Below, piece after piece: positions 14,891-22,249 of a stretch of DNA of 62,308 nucleotides. A model generated the notes under the pieces. The model ran no database searches, was not told the origin of the DNA, and worked only from the letters and a program-made list of their open reading frames with translations. The stretch is from the NCBI GenBank assembly GCA_016220085.1, contig JACRIN010000074.1:1-62308 (forward strand). The letters run 5' to 3'. Position numbers and translations under genes: made by a program. Source of the DNA: Planctomycetota bacterium. Its GTDB lineage: Bacteria; Planctomycetota; UBA1135; GCA-002686595. The first letter of the stretch is position 1. The number at the start of each line of letters is the position of its first letter.

Positions 14891-16849
14891 CTATTTGCCG
14901 CCCAGGTAGCCGAGCTGCCGGAGCGCGTCGGCGTTCCCCGGGCCGGAGAGTCCGCTCGCGGAATCGTCGGCGTTCCAGGCCTTGCGCAGCGCTTCGAGAC
15001 GCGCGGCGAGCTCGGTGACGCGCTCCGGGTGCGCGTCGGCGACGTCGCGCTCGGCGGACGAATCGGTCGCGAGCTCGAAGAGCCGCCGCACCTCGACCAC
15101 GCGGCCGTCGACGGTCCTGCGGCGCTGCTCGTACTTCCAACCGCCGGAGTACAGCGCGAGCCGAACCTCGTTCGGGTCGCCGGTGTCGCGGTCCTCGATC
15201 AGGATCTCGCGCTCGGGCGCGAGCGCGGTGTCGCGCAGCACGTCGACGCCGTTCATGTGCTCGAGCGGCGCGAGCCCGGCGAGCCCGAGCACCGTCGGCG
15301 CCACGTCGACGTTGGTCACCGGCGCGTCGACGCGACCGGGCGGCTGTGCTCCGCAGGGCGGGCGGACGACGAACGGGAGGTGGACCTGGCACTCCTGGAT
15401 GTCGTGGTGCTCGTAGAGCCCGCCCTCGCCGAACGCCTCGCCGTGGTCGGAGACCAGCACCACCGCGGTGGTCGCGCGGTCGAGCTCCAGGCGCGCGAGG
15501 AACGCGTCGACGTTGCGGTCGAGCTCCCACAGCTCGCTGTCGTAGAGCTCGGTGAGGTGGCGGTTGTCCTCGGGCTTCGGCGCGTAGCCCTTCGGATACG
15601 CATCGCTACGCTCGAGGAAGCCGTCGATCGGACCGCCGTACGGTCGCACCCAACGATCGGCCGCGTCGGCGGGCGGCAGGTACGGCCAGTGCACGTCGTA
15701 GAGGTTGACGAAGCAGAACCACGGGCGCGGATCGTCGGCCGCGATCCACTCCGCCGCGCGCGCGAGCACCTCGCCCGCCGGACGTTGGTAGTCCTGGATC
15801 CAGTGCGGATTGCCGTTGTTCGAGAGCGCGGGGACGAGCTTCGCGGCGACCGATTGCAGGTCGTGCACCAACGCCCACGCATACGTGTCGCAGACCGGCG
15901 GGTCGACCTGGTCGTCCCAGCGCTCGAACGCGAACGCGGTGCCGGTCTGCGCGCGCAACACGTCGGTGCCGACGAAGCCTCCGGTGCGATAGCCCGCTTC
16001 GCGCAACAGCCGCGCGATCGACGGCGTGCGCGTCGGGTTGACCGTCTGGCGCAGCAAGCGCGCGCCGTGGTGCGACGGATACGTGCCCGTCAGCATCGAG
16101 AGGTGCGACGTCAACGTGTAGCGGGACGCCGAGCGCGCGTTGGTGAAGACGCGCGACTCGCTCGCGAGCCGCGCGAGGTTCGGCGTCGTCTCGCGATCGT
16201 AGCCGTAGATGGAGAGGCTCTGCGCGCGTGTGGTGTCCCACACGAGCAGCAGGATGTTCGGCTTCGCCGCCGCGCCCGATGTGCTCGGCGTGCCCGATGT
16301 GCTCGGCGTGCCGCTCGGCGACGCGCTCGACGCGTGCACGACGTCGGACGGATGCGGTTCCTCGTGGAAGGAGCTCCACGCACCGACCGCGAACGCGAGC
16401 GCCATCAGCGCGACGCCGACGACGCCGAGCGGGAGCCTGGCGAGCCCGCGCGGCAAGAGGCGCTGCAGCAGGAACAGCGCGGCGGCGATCCCCGCGACCT
16501 GCAGCCACGGCCAAGCCTGACGCAGTTCGCCCACCGAGCCGTACAGGTTCGTGTACACGTCGAGGCGCGCGTGCGCGAGCACCGGGAACGTCGCGACCAG
16601 CGCGAACGCGACCGCGTCCGCCGCGGAGGTCTCCTTCGACGAGCCCGCGCCCGCGACGCGCCGAGCGAGCCCCTGCAGCATCCGCGCGAACGGCCACGCG
16701 AGCACGAGGAACACCGCCCAGAGCCCGGCCGCTTGCAGGAACAGTCGAAGCTCGGCCGGTCGGTGGTCGAACTCGTAGCGCACGCACAGCGTCTCGACCG
16801 CCGCCGCGCAGAGCGCGATCACCGGCAGGGACTTCAGGCGCGTGGTCAT
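14891..16849 (-). CDS. Membrane-anchored sulfatase-like hydrolase/transferase with Thr at the nucleophile site
   Basis: A 652-residue protein with about four membrane helices in residues 1-160, a Ser/Pro/Thr linker, and an alkaline-phosphatase-superfamily sulfatase domain from residue 205. The domain has NILLLVWDTTRAQSLSIYGY, the TSHLSMLTG segment and VVLVSDHGEAFGE; the metal-binding Asp and Asp-His residues are present. At the position of the formylglycine Cys/Ser there is Thr245 (TLTSH), and the Arg of C-x-P-x-R is His. It therefore cannot be a formylglycine sulfatase and may be a phospho-transferase or phosphodiesterase acting outside the membrane. The linker holds an 18-nt duplication. 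It is transcribed divergently from apaH. Confidence 0.85.
   Translation of the reverse strand: MTTRLKSLPVIALCAAAVETLCVRYEFDHRPAELRLFLQAAGLWAVFLVLAWPFARMLQGLARRVAGAGSSKETSAADAVAFALVATFPVLAHARLDVYTNLYGSVGELRQAWPWLQVAGIAAALFLLQRLLPRGLARLPLGVVGVALMALAFAVGAWSSFHEEPHPSDVVHASSASPSGTPSTSGTPSTSGAAAKPNILLLVWDTTRAQSLSIYGYDRETTPNLARLASESRVFTNARSASRYTLTSHLSMLTGTYPSHHGARLLRQTVNPTRTPSIARLLREAGYRTGGFVGTDVLRAQTGTAFAFERWDDQVDPPVCDTYAWALVHDLQSVAAKLVPALSNNGNPHWIQDYQRPAGEVLARAAEWIAADDPRPWFCFVNLYDVHWPYLPPADAADRWVRPYGGPIDGFLERSDAYPKGYAPKPEDNRHLTELYDSELWELDRNVDAFLARLELDRATTAVVLVSDHGEAFGEGGLYEHHDIQECQVHLPFVVRPPCGAQPPGRVDAPVTNVDVAPTVLGLAGLAPLEHMNGVDVLRDTALAPEREILIEDRDTGDPNEVRLALYSGGWKYEQRRRTVDGRVVEVRRLFELATDSSAERDVADAHPERVTELAARLEALRKAWNADDSASGLSGPGNADALRQLGYLGGK
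16278..16313 (-). repeat. 18-nt tandem duplication in the sulfatase-like gene linker
   Basis: Two adjacent 18-nt copies starting GATGTGCTCGG on the plus strand differ only at the last base and encode a repeated SGTPST in the linker before the catalytic domain. Confidence 0.8.
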
Positions 16850-17014
16850 GGGCTCGGGAGGATCGACCGTCGTCGGACGGAACGTGCGCCGCGGCGCGCG
16901 CTCCGGAGGTCGGACGGGTCCCGATGTTGGCGCTCCGCGAAACGTTTTCCAAGCCTGCTCTGCGCGCGAGCCCGCGAACCGTCGTGAGCGCGCCGCACGC
17001 TACGATGCCCGTCG

Positions 17015-17734
17015 ATGGCGCGCCGCATCTTCGTCGGAGACATCCAGGGCTGCCGGGAGGAGCTCGAAACGCTGCTCGAGCGCGTGCGCTTCGACCCCGC
17101 GAGCGACGTGCTCGAACCGGTCGGCGACGTCGTCAACCGCGGTCCGGATTCGCTCGGCACGCTGCGGCTCTTGGTGCGGCTCGGCGCCGGCGGTGTGCTC
17201 GGCAACCACGACCTGCATCTGTTGCGCGTCGCTCGCGGGCTGAAGGAGTCGCGGCCCGCCGACACGCTCGACGCCGTGCTCGCTGCCTCGGATCGCGACG
17301 AGCTCTGCGCGTGGCTCGCCGCGCGGCCGTTCGTGAAAGCGTGGAGCGACGTGATCTTGGTGCACGGAGCGCTGCATCCGGAGTGGAGCGATCCGCTGAT
17401 CGAGCTCGCGGGGCTCGACCCGCTGACGCCGAACGCGAAGAGCGACTTCGCGACGCGCGCGCGCTACTGCGCGCCCGACGGCGCGCGGCCCGAACGCGAC
17501 GACCCGCCGCCGAAGCCGCCGTTCGCGCCGTGGTTCGAGCACTGGCTCGCGACCAAGCGCGATCCGCGCACGTTGGTGTTCGGGCACTGGGCGATGCTCG
17601 GGCTCGTCGTGCGGCCCGGGCTGCGCGGGCTCGACACCGGATGCGTGTGGGGCAAGAGCTTGACCGCGTGGATCGCCGAGGAGGACCGGCTGGTCCAGGT
17701 CCCCGCGCGCAAGCCGTACGCAGCGTTCGACTGA
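17015..17734 (+). CDS. apaH: Symmetrical bis(5'-nucleosyl)-tetraphosphatase
   Basis: A 239-residue calcineurin-like phosphoesterase that hydrolyses Ap4A to two ADP and may decap Np4-RNAs. The ApaH signature is complete: RRIFVGDIQGCREEL at residues 3-17, VGDVVNRGPDSLGTL, LGNHDLHLL, HGALHPEWS, FGHWA and the late DTGCVWGKSLTAW. It is a little shorter than the E. coli enzyme (about 280). The ATG at 17015 follows a TACGAT box by 8 nt, so the transcript has little or no leader. It is divergent from the sulfatase-like gene and convergent with the desaturase gene. Confidence 0.93.
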   Translation: MARRIFVGDIQGCREELETLLERVRFDPASDVLEPVGDVVNRGPDSLGTLRLLVRLGAGGVLGNHDLHLLRVARGLKESRPADTLDAVLAASDRDELCAWLAARPFVKAWSDVILVHGALHPEWSDPLIELAGLDPLTPNAKSDFATRARYCAPDGARPERDDPPPKPPFAPWFEHWLATKRDPRTLVFGHWAMLGLVVRPGLRGLDTGCVWGKSLTAWIAEEDRLVQVPARKPYAAFD

Positions 17735-17737
17735 GAG

Positions 17738-17805
17738 TGCTGGAGCGCTTCGCCCGCCGCGGCGAGCAGGCCGGAGACGCGTGCGCCGACCACCGCGATC
17801 CTCAC
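17738..17805 (-). pseudogene. Remnant of an FAD-dependent oxidoreductase start
   Basis: The desaturase stop overlaps a GTG (GTGA at 17802-17805). Reading on gives VRIAVVGARVSGLLAA, nearly the N-terminal Rossmann motif of flavin oxidoreductases (usually IAVVGAGxSGLxAA) with Gly to Arg in the dinucleotide motif. After about 20 codons the similarity ends and the frame runs into the antisense of apaH. This looks like the stump of a third gene once coupled to the desaturase. It is too short for certainty. Confidence 0.5.
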
Positions 17806-18758
17806 GTCGGCTCCTCGACCGTTCGGCCACGCGCCCTCGCGGGCGCCGTGCGCATCTCCCGCACGATGCCGAACCACGACAGCACGACCAAGACGTACCA
17901 AGAGACGTCGAGCTCCCACCAACGCAGGCCCTGTCGCGCGGTGCCTGGGTAACGGTGGTGATTGTTGTGCCAGCCTTCGCCGAGCGTGATCAGCGCGAGC
18001 AGGACCGAGTTGCGGCTGGTGTCGGTGGTTTCGAAGCGCCGCCGGCCGAACACGTGCGCGAGCGAGTTGATCGTGAACGTGCCGTGATAGAGCACGATCG
18101 TCGAAACGATCCCCCACACGAACATCTGCCAACCGGTCGTGCCGAGTCCCGGCGCGTACGCCTCGCACAGCGCGCCCGCGAGGAAGAGCAGCCCGAGCAG
18201 CACCGCCGGCGCGACGATGTCGAAGCGGTCGAGGAAGACGAGCTCGGGGAAGCGCATCAGGTCCTTCACCTCTTCGCGCCGCGTGCGGAAGTTCGCTCGC
18301 GCCGTGAACCAGAGGCAATGCGACCACCAGAATCCGCGCAGCTTCGGCGAGTGCGGGTCGCCCGGTTGATCGGAGTTGCGGTGGTGGATGCGGTGGTGAG
18401 CCGCCCACCACAGCGGGCCGCGTTGCGCGGAGCTCGCGCCGAGCGCCGCGAAGAAGAACTGCGCGGCGCGCGACGTCTCGAACGTGCGGTGCGAGAAGTA
18501 GCGGTGGTAGAACGCGGTGATCGCGAACATGCGCACGACGTAGAGCGCCGCGGCGGTGATCACCGCGACCGGGCTCCACCCGACCCAGATCACCGCGAAG
18601 CACGCGAGATGCAACGCGAAGAACGGCAGGACGCGCACCCAGTCGACGCGCTCGGGCTCGGCGGACGCCTCGAGCTCCTCGGCGCCCGCCCAGCTGTCGA
18701 ACCACGCGATCAAGGTGCGTCGCAGGTCGCCGCGACGGCTTTGGACGGGAGCTTGCAT
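17802..18758 (-). CDS. Acyl-CoA/acyl-lipid delta-9-type fatty-acid desaturase
   Basis: A 318-residue integral membrane di-iron desaturase that inserts a cis double bond in fatty acyl chains. The three histidine boxes are clear: HRYFSHRTF (HxxxxH), AAHHRIHHRNSD (HxxHH) and HNNHHRYPG (HxxHH), and there are about four membrane helices. The WWAAHHRIHH and GEGWHNNHH sequences are typical of the stearoyl-CoA desaturase-like subgroup. I chose the ATG at 18758 (MQAPVQS) because the ORF upstream of it has non-coding composition. Its stop overlaps a GTG that begins the oxidoreductase remnant, and another fragment ends 2 nt upstream of its start, so it may be the survivor of a decayed operon. Confidence 0.92.
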   Translation of the reverse strand: MQAPVQSRRGDLRRTLIAWFDSWAGAEELEASAEPERVDWVRVLPFFALHLACFAVIWVGWSPVAVITAAALYVVRMFAITAFYHRYFSHRTFETSRAAQFFFAALGASSAQRGPLWWAAHHRIHHRNSDQPGDPHSPKLRGFWWSHCLWFTARANFRTRREEVKDLMRFPELVFLDRFDIVAPAVLLGLLFLAGALCEAYAPGLGTTGWQMFVWGIVSTIVLYHGTFTINSLAHVFGRRRFETTDTSRNSVLLALITLGEGWHNNHHRYPGTARQGLRWWELDVSWYVLVVLSWFGIVREMRTAPARARGRTVEEPT

Positions 18759-18760
18759 GT

Positions 18761-18900
18761 TCAGCGCTTGTGCATCCGGTAGTGCGAAACAAACCACTCT
18801 TCGCCGCCGCGGTCGCCCCTCGGCTCGGCGCCAGCCATGAAGACCACACGCCCGTTCTCGAGCCAAGCCTTAGCCCGCGAATCCCCGTGCCGGTGCGCCA
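18761..18900 (-). pseudogene. Possible 3' fragment of a lost gene upstream of the desaturase
   Basis: The reading frame ending TGA at 18761-18763 gives LENGRVVFMAG and then EEWFVSHYRMHKR, with coding-like composition, and stops 2 nt before the desaturase ATG, a typical operon spacing. Upstream the frame turns into low-quality Arg-rich sequence. I do not recognise the family. It could also be a real 25-residue peptide starting at an internal ATG, or chance. Confidence 0.25.
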
Positions 18901-19117
18901 ACACCGGCAAAGCTCGCTCGCGCTCTCGGCGCCCCCCGGCTCGGGCGTGTAGCTCGCTCGACGTGTTGGGAGAGCGCTGCACGGCTCTCCGGCGATCGCT
19001 GCGACGGTCTGACTCTCTCTGGGCTTGCACGGCTTGCGGCCGGTGTCGCAGAGCTCGCGAGACGAGTTGGAGCGCAGGATTCTAGCGCCTGCGCGACCGC
19101 GGCGCCGAGCCGATTGC
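18901..19117. other. Intergenic region with a hairpin and a minus-strand TAGAAT box
   Basis: No credible gene. GGAGAGC (18969-18975) pairs with GCTCTCC (18984-18990). On the minus strand TAGAAT (19079-19084) is a good -10 box that would drive the desaturase through a leader of about 320 nt. Confidence 0.4.
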
Positions 19118-20608
19118 TCAGCGCGGCGGCGTCTCGAACACGCGCCGCCAGAGGTCGGTCTGGAGCACGCTCTCGGGATCGTGTCGGCGCTTGAGCGCGC
19201 GGAATCGTTCGAGCTTGTCCGAAGGGAACGCGCGCCGCGCGTCCTCGGGCCGCAAGACCAAGTCCTTGGCGAAGTAGAAGCGGCCGCCGGCGGCGATCAC
19301 GACCTCGGAGAGCTCGTGACAGAGCTTCCAGAGTCGTTCGCGGCTGACCGGCTCGACCTTGAAGTCGAGAGCGAAACTCCACCCGTCGACCGCGTGCGTC
19401 AGCCAGAACGGATCGGGGCGATGGCGCTTGAACACGCCGAGGTACGGCACGAGGCCGGCGCGCTGACAGCGTTCGAGCATCTCGCGGTAGGTCGCTTCCG
19501 CGGTCTCCTTCGGCACGAAGCTCTGGTACTGGATCAGCCCGAGCTCGCGAGGCTTGCGACCGTACGCCCACTTCCAGTTCGGCACGTAGTCGAGCAGGAA
19601 CGCGAAGCCCGCGTGCGATTGCAGGTACGGCTCGTCGAGTTCCTCGACCCAACCGGCGTGGTACTTCGCGAAGTTGATCGCGCGCATGCCGAGGTCGTGG
19701 TTGAAGAGCCGCAGCGCGCGCCACACTTGATCCTTGGGGAACACGCCGAGGATGTTGGTCGGCAGCTCTTGGTGCTCGACGGTCAACGACGCGCGCGGAT
19801 CGGGATCCTCGCCTTCGTGCAGGTAGTTGGCGTGGTGGATCAGCCCGCGGCCGAGCCCGCGCCCGCGCGCGAAGCAATCGACCCAACCGACGAGGTAGTC
19901 CGCGTCGCCGCGGTGCGCGTCGATGTACGCCATCATCTCGCCGAGGGTCCGCGTCGACTTCGCGCGCACGCGCACGTCGCCGGAATGGACCTTCTTCGTC
20001 TCCAGCACGACGCGCGTGAACGCGCCGAGCATGCCGAAGCCGCCGATCGCCGCGTGGAAGAGGTCGGCGTTGCGCTCGCGGTCGCAGGTCAGGTGCTCGC
20101 CCGCGGGCGTCAGCAGATCGAACTCGCGGATCGCGTCGCCGATCGTCCCGACCGCGTAGTTGTTCTTGCCGTGGATGTTCATCGCCGCGGCGCCGGCGAT
20201 CGTCGGAAACATCGTCCCGGACACGACGCGCGGCCACCAGCCGTCGACGAGGATCGACTTCCAGAGCTTCTCGAGCGTCACGCCGGGCTCGAGCGTCGCG
20301 ACGCCCGTCCGCGGATCCCACGCGAGGATGCGGTTCATCCGCGACGTGTCGAGCACCCACCCGCGCTCGTTCAGCGACGCGTCGCCGTAGCTGTTGCCGG
20401 TGCCGCGCAGTCCGAGCGTCACGCCCTCGCGCTTCGCGAGCGCGAACGCCGCGGCGAGCTCCTCGGTCGACCGCGGCCGCAGCACGCGCGCGTGCGACCC
20501 CGCGGCCATCCCCCACCCCTCGACGTACTCGAGAGAGCTCGTTGGACGCGCGGGCGTCCAGTCGAAGACGGTCGGGGCCGGGCTCTGCTTCGCGCCGCTC
20601 ACGCGCAC
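19118..20608 (-). CDS. DprE1-like FAD-binding oxidase (decaprenylphosphoryl-ribose oxidase family)
   Basis: A 496-residue FAD enzyme of the VAO/PCMH fold. It follows mycobacterial DprE1 from end to end: GLRGTGNSYGDASLN (FAD loop), GVTLEKLWKSI, AAAMNIHGKNNYAVGTIGD (the conserved HGKN), LGLIQYQSFVPKE, VPYLGVFKRHRPD, DGWSFALDFKVE and FYFAKDLVL with the catalytic Lys. DprE1 oxidises the 2'-OH of decaprenylphosphoryl-ribose. The residue matching the benzothiazinone-target Cys387 of M. tuberculosis is Ala413 here. The start is GTG at 20608, 1 nt after the stop of a DprE2-like SDR gene, so both form one operon in the order E2-E1. The lipid-sugar substrate is inferred, not shown. Confidence 0.85.
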   Translation of the reverse strand: MRVSGAKQSPAPTVFDWTPARPTSSLEYVEGWGMAAGSHARVLRPRSTEELAAAFALAKREGVTLGLRGTGNSYGDASLNERGWVLDTSRMNRILAWDPRTGVATLEPGVTLEKLWKSILVDGWWPRVVSGTMFPTIAGAAAMNIHGKNNYAVGTIGDAIREFDLLTPAGEHLTCDRERNADLFHAAIGGFGMLGAFTRVVLETKKVHSGDVRVRAKSTRTLGEMMAYIDAHRGDADYLVGWVDCFARGRGLGRGLIHHANYLHEGEDPDPRASLTVEHQELPTNILGVFPKDQVWRALRLFNHDLGMRAINFAKYHAGWVEELDEPYLQSHAGFAFLLDYVPNWKWAYGRKPRELGLIQYQSFVPKETAEATYREMLERCQRAGLVPYLGVFKRHRPDPFWLTHAVDGWSFALDFKVEPVSRERLWKLCHELSEVVIAAGGRFYFAKDLVLRPEDARRAFPSDKLERFRALKRRHDPESVLQTDLWRRVFETPPR

Positions 20609-20609
20609 C

Positions 20610-21374
20610 TCAGAAGTTCATGTGGCGGAAGACGCCCGAGGGGATCCAACGCACGACGAAGCCGACGAACCACCAGCGCGAGGGCACGAACGTCTCGCCC
20701 TTCTTCTTCGCGGCCTTCGCGAGGATCTGGCGCGCGCACTCGTCGGGGCCGATCAGCCAGAAGGTCTTCTTGCCGCGGGTCATCACCGTGTCGATGAACC
20801 CGGGCTTGATCGTGGTGACGACGACGCCGACCTCGGCGAGCCGGTTGCGCAGCGCCTCGAGGTAGTGGTTCATCGCCGCCTTGGTCGCGCCGTACATCGG
20901 ATTGCCCTTGCGACCGCGCTCGCCTGCGATCGACGAGATGCCGATCAACGTGCCAGAACGCTGCGTGCGGAACAGCTTGGCGGCCTCGTTGCACCACGCG
21001 ACGCAGCCGCCGAAGTTGATCGCGAGCATCGCGAGGTCCTTCTCGCTGTCGTACTCGTGGCGCTCGACCTCGGGCATGATCCCGGCGGCGAACACGACGA
21101 GGTCGAGCCCGCCGAGCTCGCGCACGAGGTCCTCGAACAGCGCCGGGGCCTCGGCGAAGCGACTGACGTCGTGCGCGCGGACGATGACCTTGCCGCCCGC
21201 ACGGGCCGCGAGCGCCTGGAGCTCGCTCGCGCGCCGCGCGACCGCGCCGACCGCGTAGCCGCGGCGGACGAGCTCCTCCACCAGCGCCGCGCCGATGCCG
21301 GAGCTCGCGCCGATCACGAGCGCCCGCTTGCCGGGAGTGGAAACCAGGGTCGGGGCGGCGGTGGCTTGGGGCAT
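20610..21374 (-). CDS. DprE2-like SDR reductase
   Basis: A 254-residue classical SDR with GASSGIGAALVEEL as the NAD(P)H motif, SSIAGERGRKGNPMYGATKAA carrying Ser, Tyr and Lys, and VVVTTIKPGFIDT. Two features are specific to mycobacterial DprE2 as I recall it: the SSxAGERxRxxNxxYGxTKA block and the C-terminal end VVRWIPSGVFRHMNF (VLRHIPRSIFRKL-like). DprE2 reduces the 2-keto intermediate from DprE1, completing ribose-to-arabinose epimerisation on polyprenyl phosphate. It is immediately upstream of the DprE1-like gene. The start ATG has a GAGG-type ribosome site, and a CATAAT box lies about 30 nt upstream. Confidence 0.85.
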   Translation of the reverse strand: MPQATAAPTLVSTPGKRALVIGASSGIGAALVEELVRRGYAVGAVARRASELQALAARAGGKVIVRAHDVSRFAEAPALFEDLVRELGGLDLVVFAAGIMPEVERHEYDSEKDLAMLAINFGGCVAWCNEAAKLFRTQRSGTLIGISSIAGERGRKGNPMYGATKAAMNHYLEALRNRLAEVGVVVTTIKPGFIDTVMTRGKKTFWLIGPDECARQILAKAAKKKGETFVPSRWWFVGFVVRWIPSGVFRHMNF

Positions 21375-21449
21375 GTTCCTCGTGGGGTCTCGCTCCGCGG
21401 CATTATGCAGGCGCGCGCGGGGCTGTCCAAAGCCGCGCGCGACGGTCGG

Positions 21450-22196
21450 TCAGAAGAGCGAGAGCTCCGCGCCGTCCTTCGCGCGCCAGCAGGGCTGCGC
21501 GCTCCGCAAGGGAATGCCGAAGAGCGTGCGTTCTTCGGCTCGCGAGCGCCGCACACTCGAGGGGACGTCTCCCGCCGGGTGCGTAGGCTCGCCGAAGCTC
21601 GCGAGCAACGCCGCCCACGCGGCCCTGCGCTCGGACCGCGCGACGTGGATCGGGTCGACGCCATACCAGCGCGGATCGAGCTCGACGCGGCTCGCGCCGA
21701 GCTCGCGCGCGAGGTCCGTGAGGCCGCGATCGAGCTCGCGGACCGCCGCGACCAGTCGCACCACGTCCAGCGAACGCGTAGGGAAGATCACGCGGGCCCA
21801 CAGCGCGAGCATGCGCGTCGAGCGGCGCTCGAGCGGCGCGCACGGCAAGCCGGCGATCACCAGATGCTCCGCCGCGAGGCGTCGCGCGGTCTCGCGCACC
21901 CAACCGAGCACGCGTTCGGGCTCGACGCCGTACGCGAGGTCGTTGCCGATGTCGACGAGCAACGCGGCGCGCGGCGGCGCGTCGAGCGCCTTCCACAGCC
22001 CGCTTTCGAGGACCGACGGCAAGCCGCGCGCGAGGAACGAGCTTCGGAGGCCATACGAGCGGCCGCGGCCGCACGCCGCGAGCACGCGCGCGGTCGGCCC
22101 GACGCGGCGCAAGGTCTCGTCGAGCGCGAGGTCGAGCCCTCGAGAGAGGTTGGACGCGCCGACGAGCACGACGCGACGGCCTGGAGAGCGACTCAT
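21450..22196 (-). CDS. SGNH/GDSL-like hydrolase
   Basis: This 248-residue protein has the block pattern of the SGNH superfamily: VVLVGASNLSRGL (block I, with Ser in GASN instead of GDS), CGRGRSYGLRS (block II Gly), LVDIGNDLAYG (block III GxND) and DPIHVARSER (block V DxxH). The catalytic Ser, Asp and His are therefore present, while the usual Asp of GDSL is Ala. No signal peptide is visible. Substrates of the family are esters and carbohydrate acetyls; this one is not predictable. The ATG at 22196 has TAGAAC 6 nt upstream and is divergent from the large VCBS lipoprotein gene. Confidence 0.75.
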   Translation of the reverse strand: MSRSPGRRVVLVGASNLSRGLDLALDETLRRVGPTARVLAACGRGRSYGLRSSFLARGLPSVLESGLWKALDAPPRAALLVDIGNDLAYGVEPERVLGWVRETARRLAAEHLVIAGLPCAPLERRSTRMLALWARVIFPTRSLDVVRLVAAVRELDRGLTDLARELGASRVELDPRWYGVDPIHVARSERRAAWAALLASFGEPTHPAGDVPSSVRRSRAEERTLFGIPLRSAQPCWRAKDGAELSLF

Positions 22197-22202
22197 GCAC
22201 GT

Positions 22203-22208
22203 GTTCTA
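22203..22208 (-). promoter_or_regulatory. -10 box TAGAAC of a probable leaderless promoter
   Basis: On the minus strand TAGAAC ends 6 nt before the ATG at 22196 of the SGNH hydrolase gene. Confidence 0.4.
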
Positions 22209-22249
22209 ATCGCGCCGCGCTCGCGATCGAAGCGCGGAGGACGATCGAC

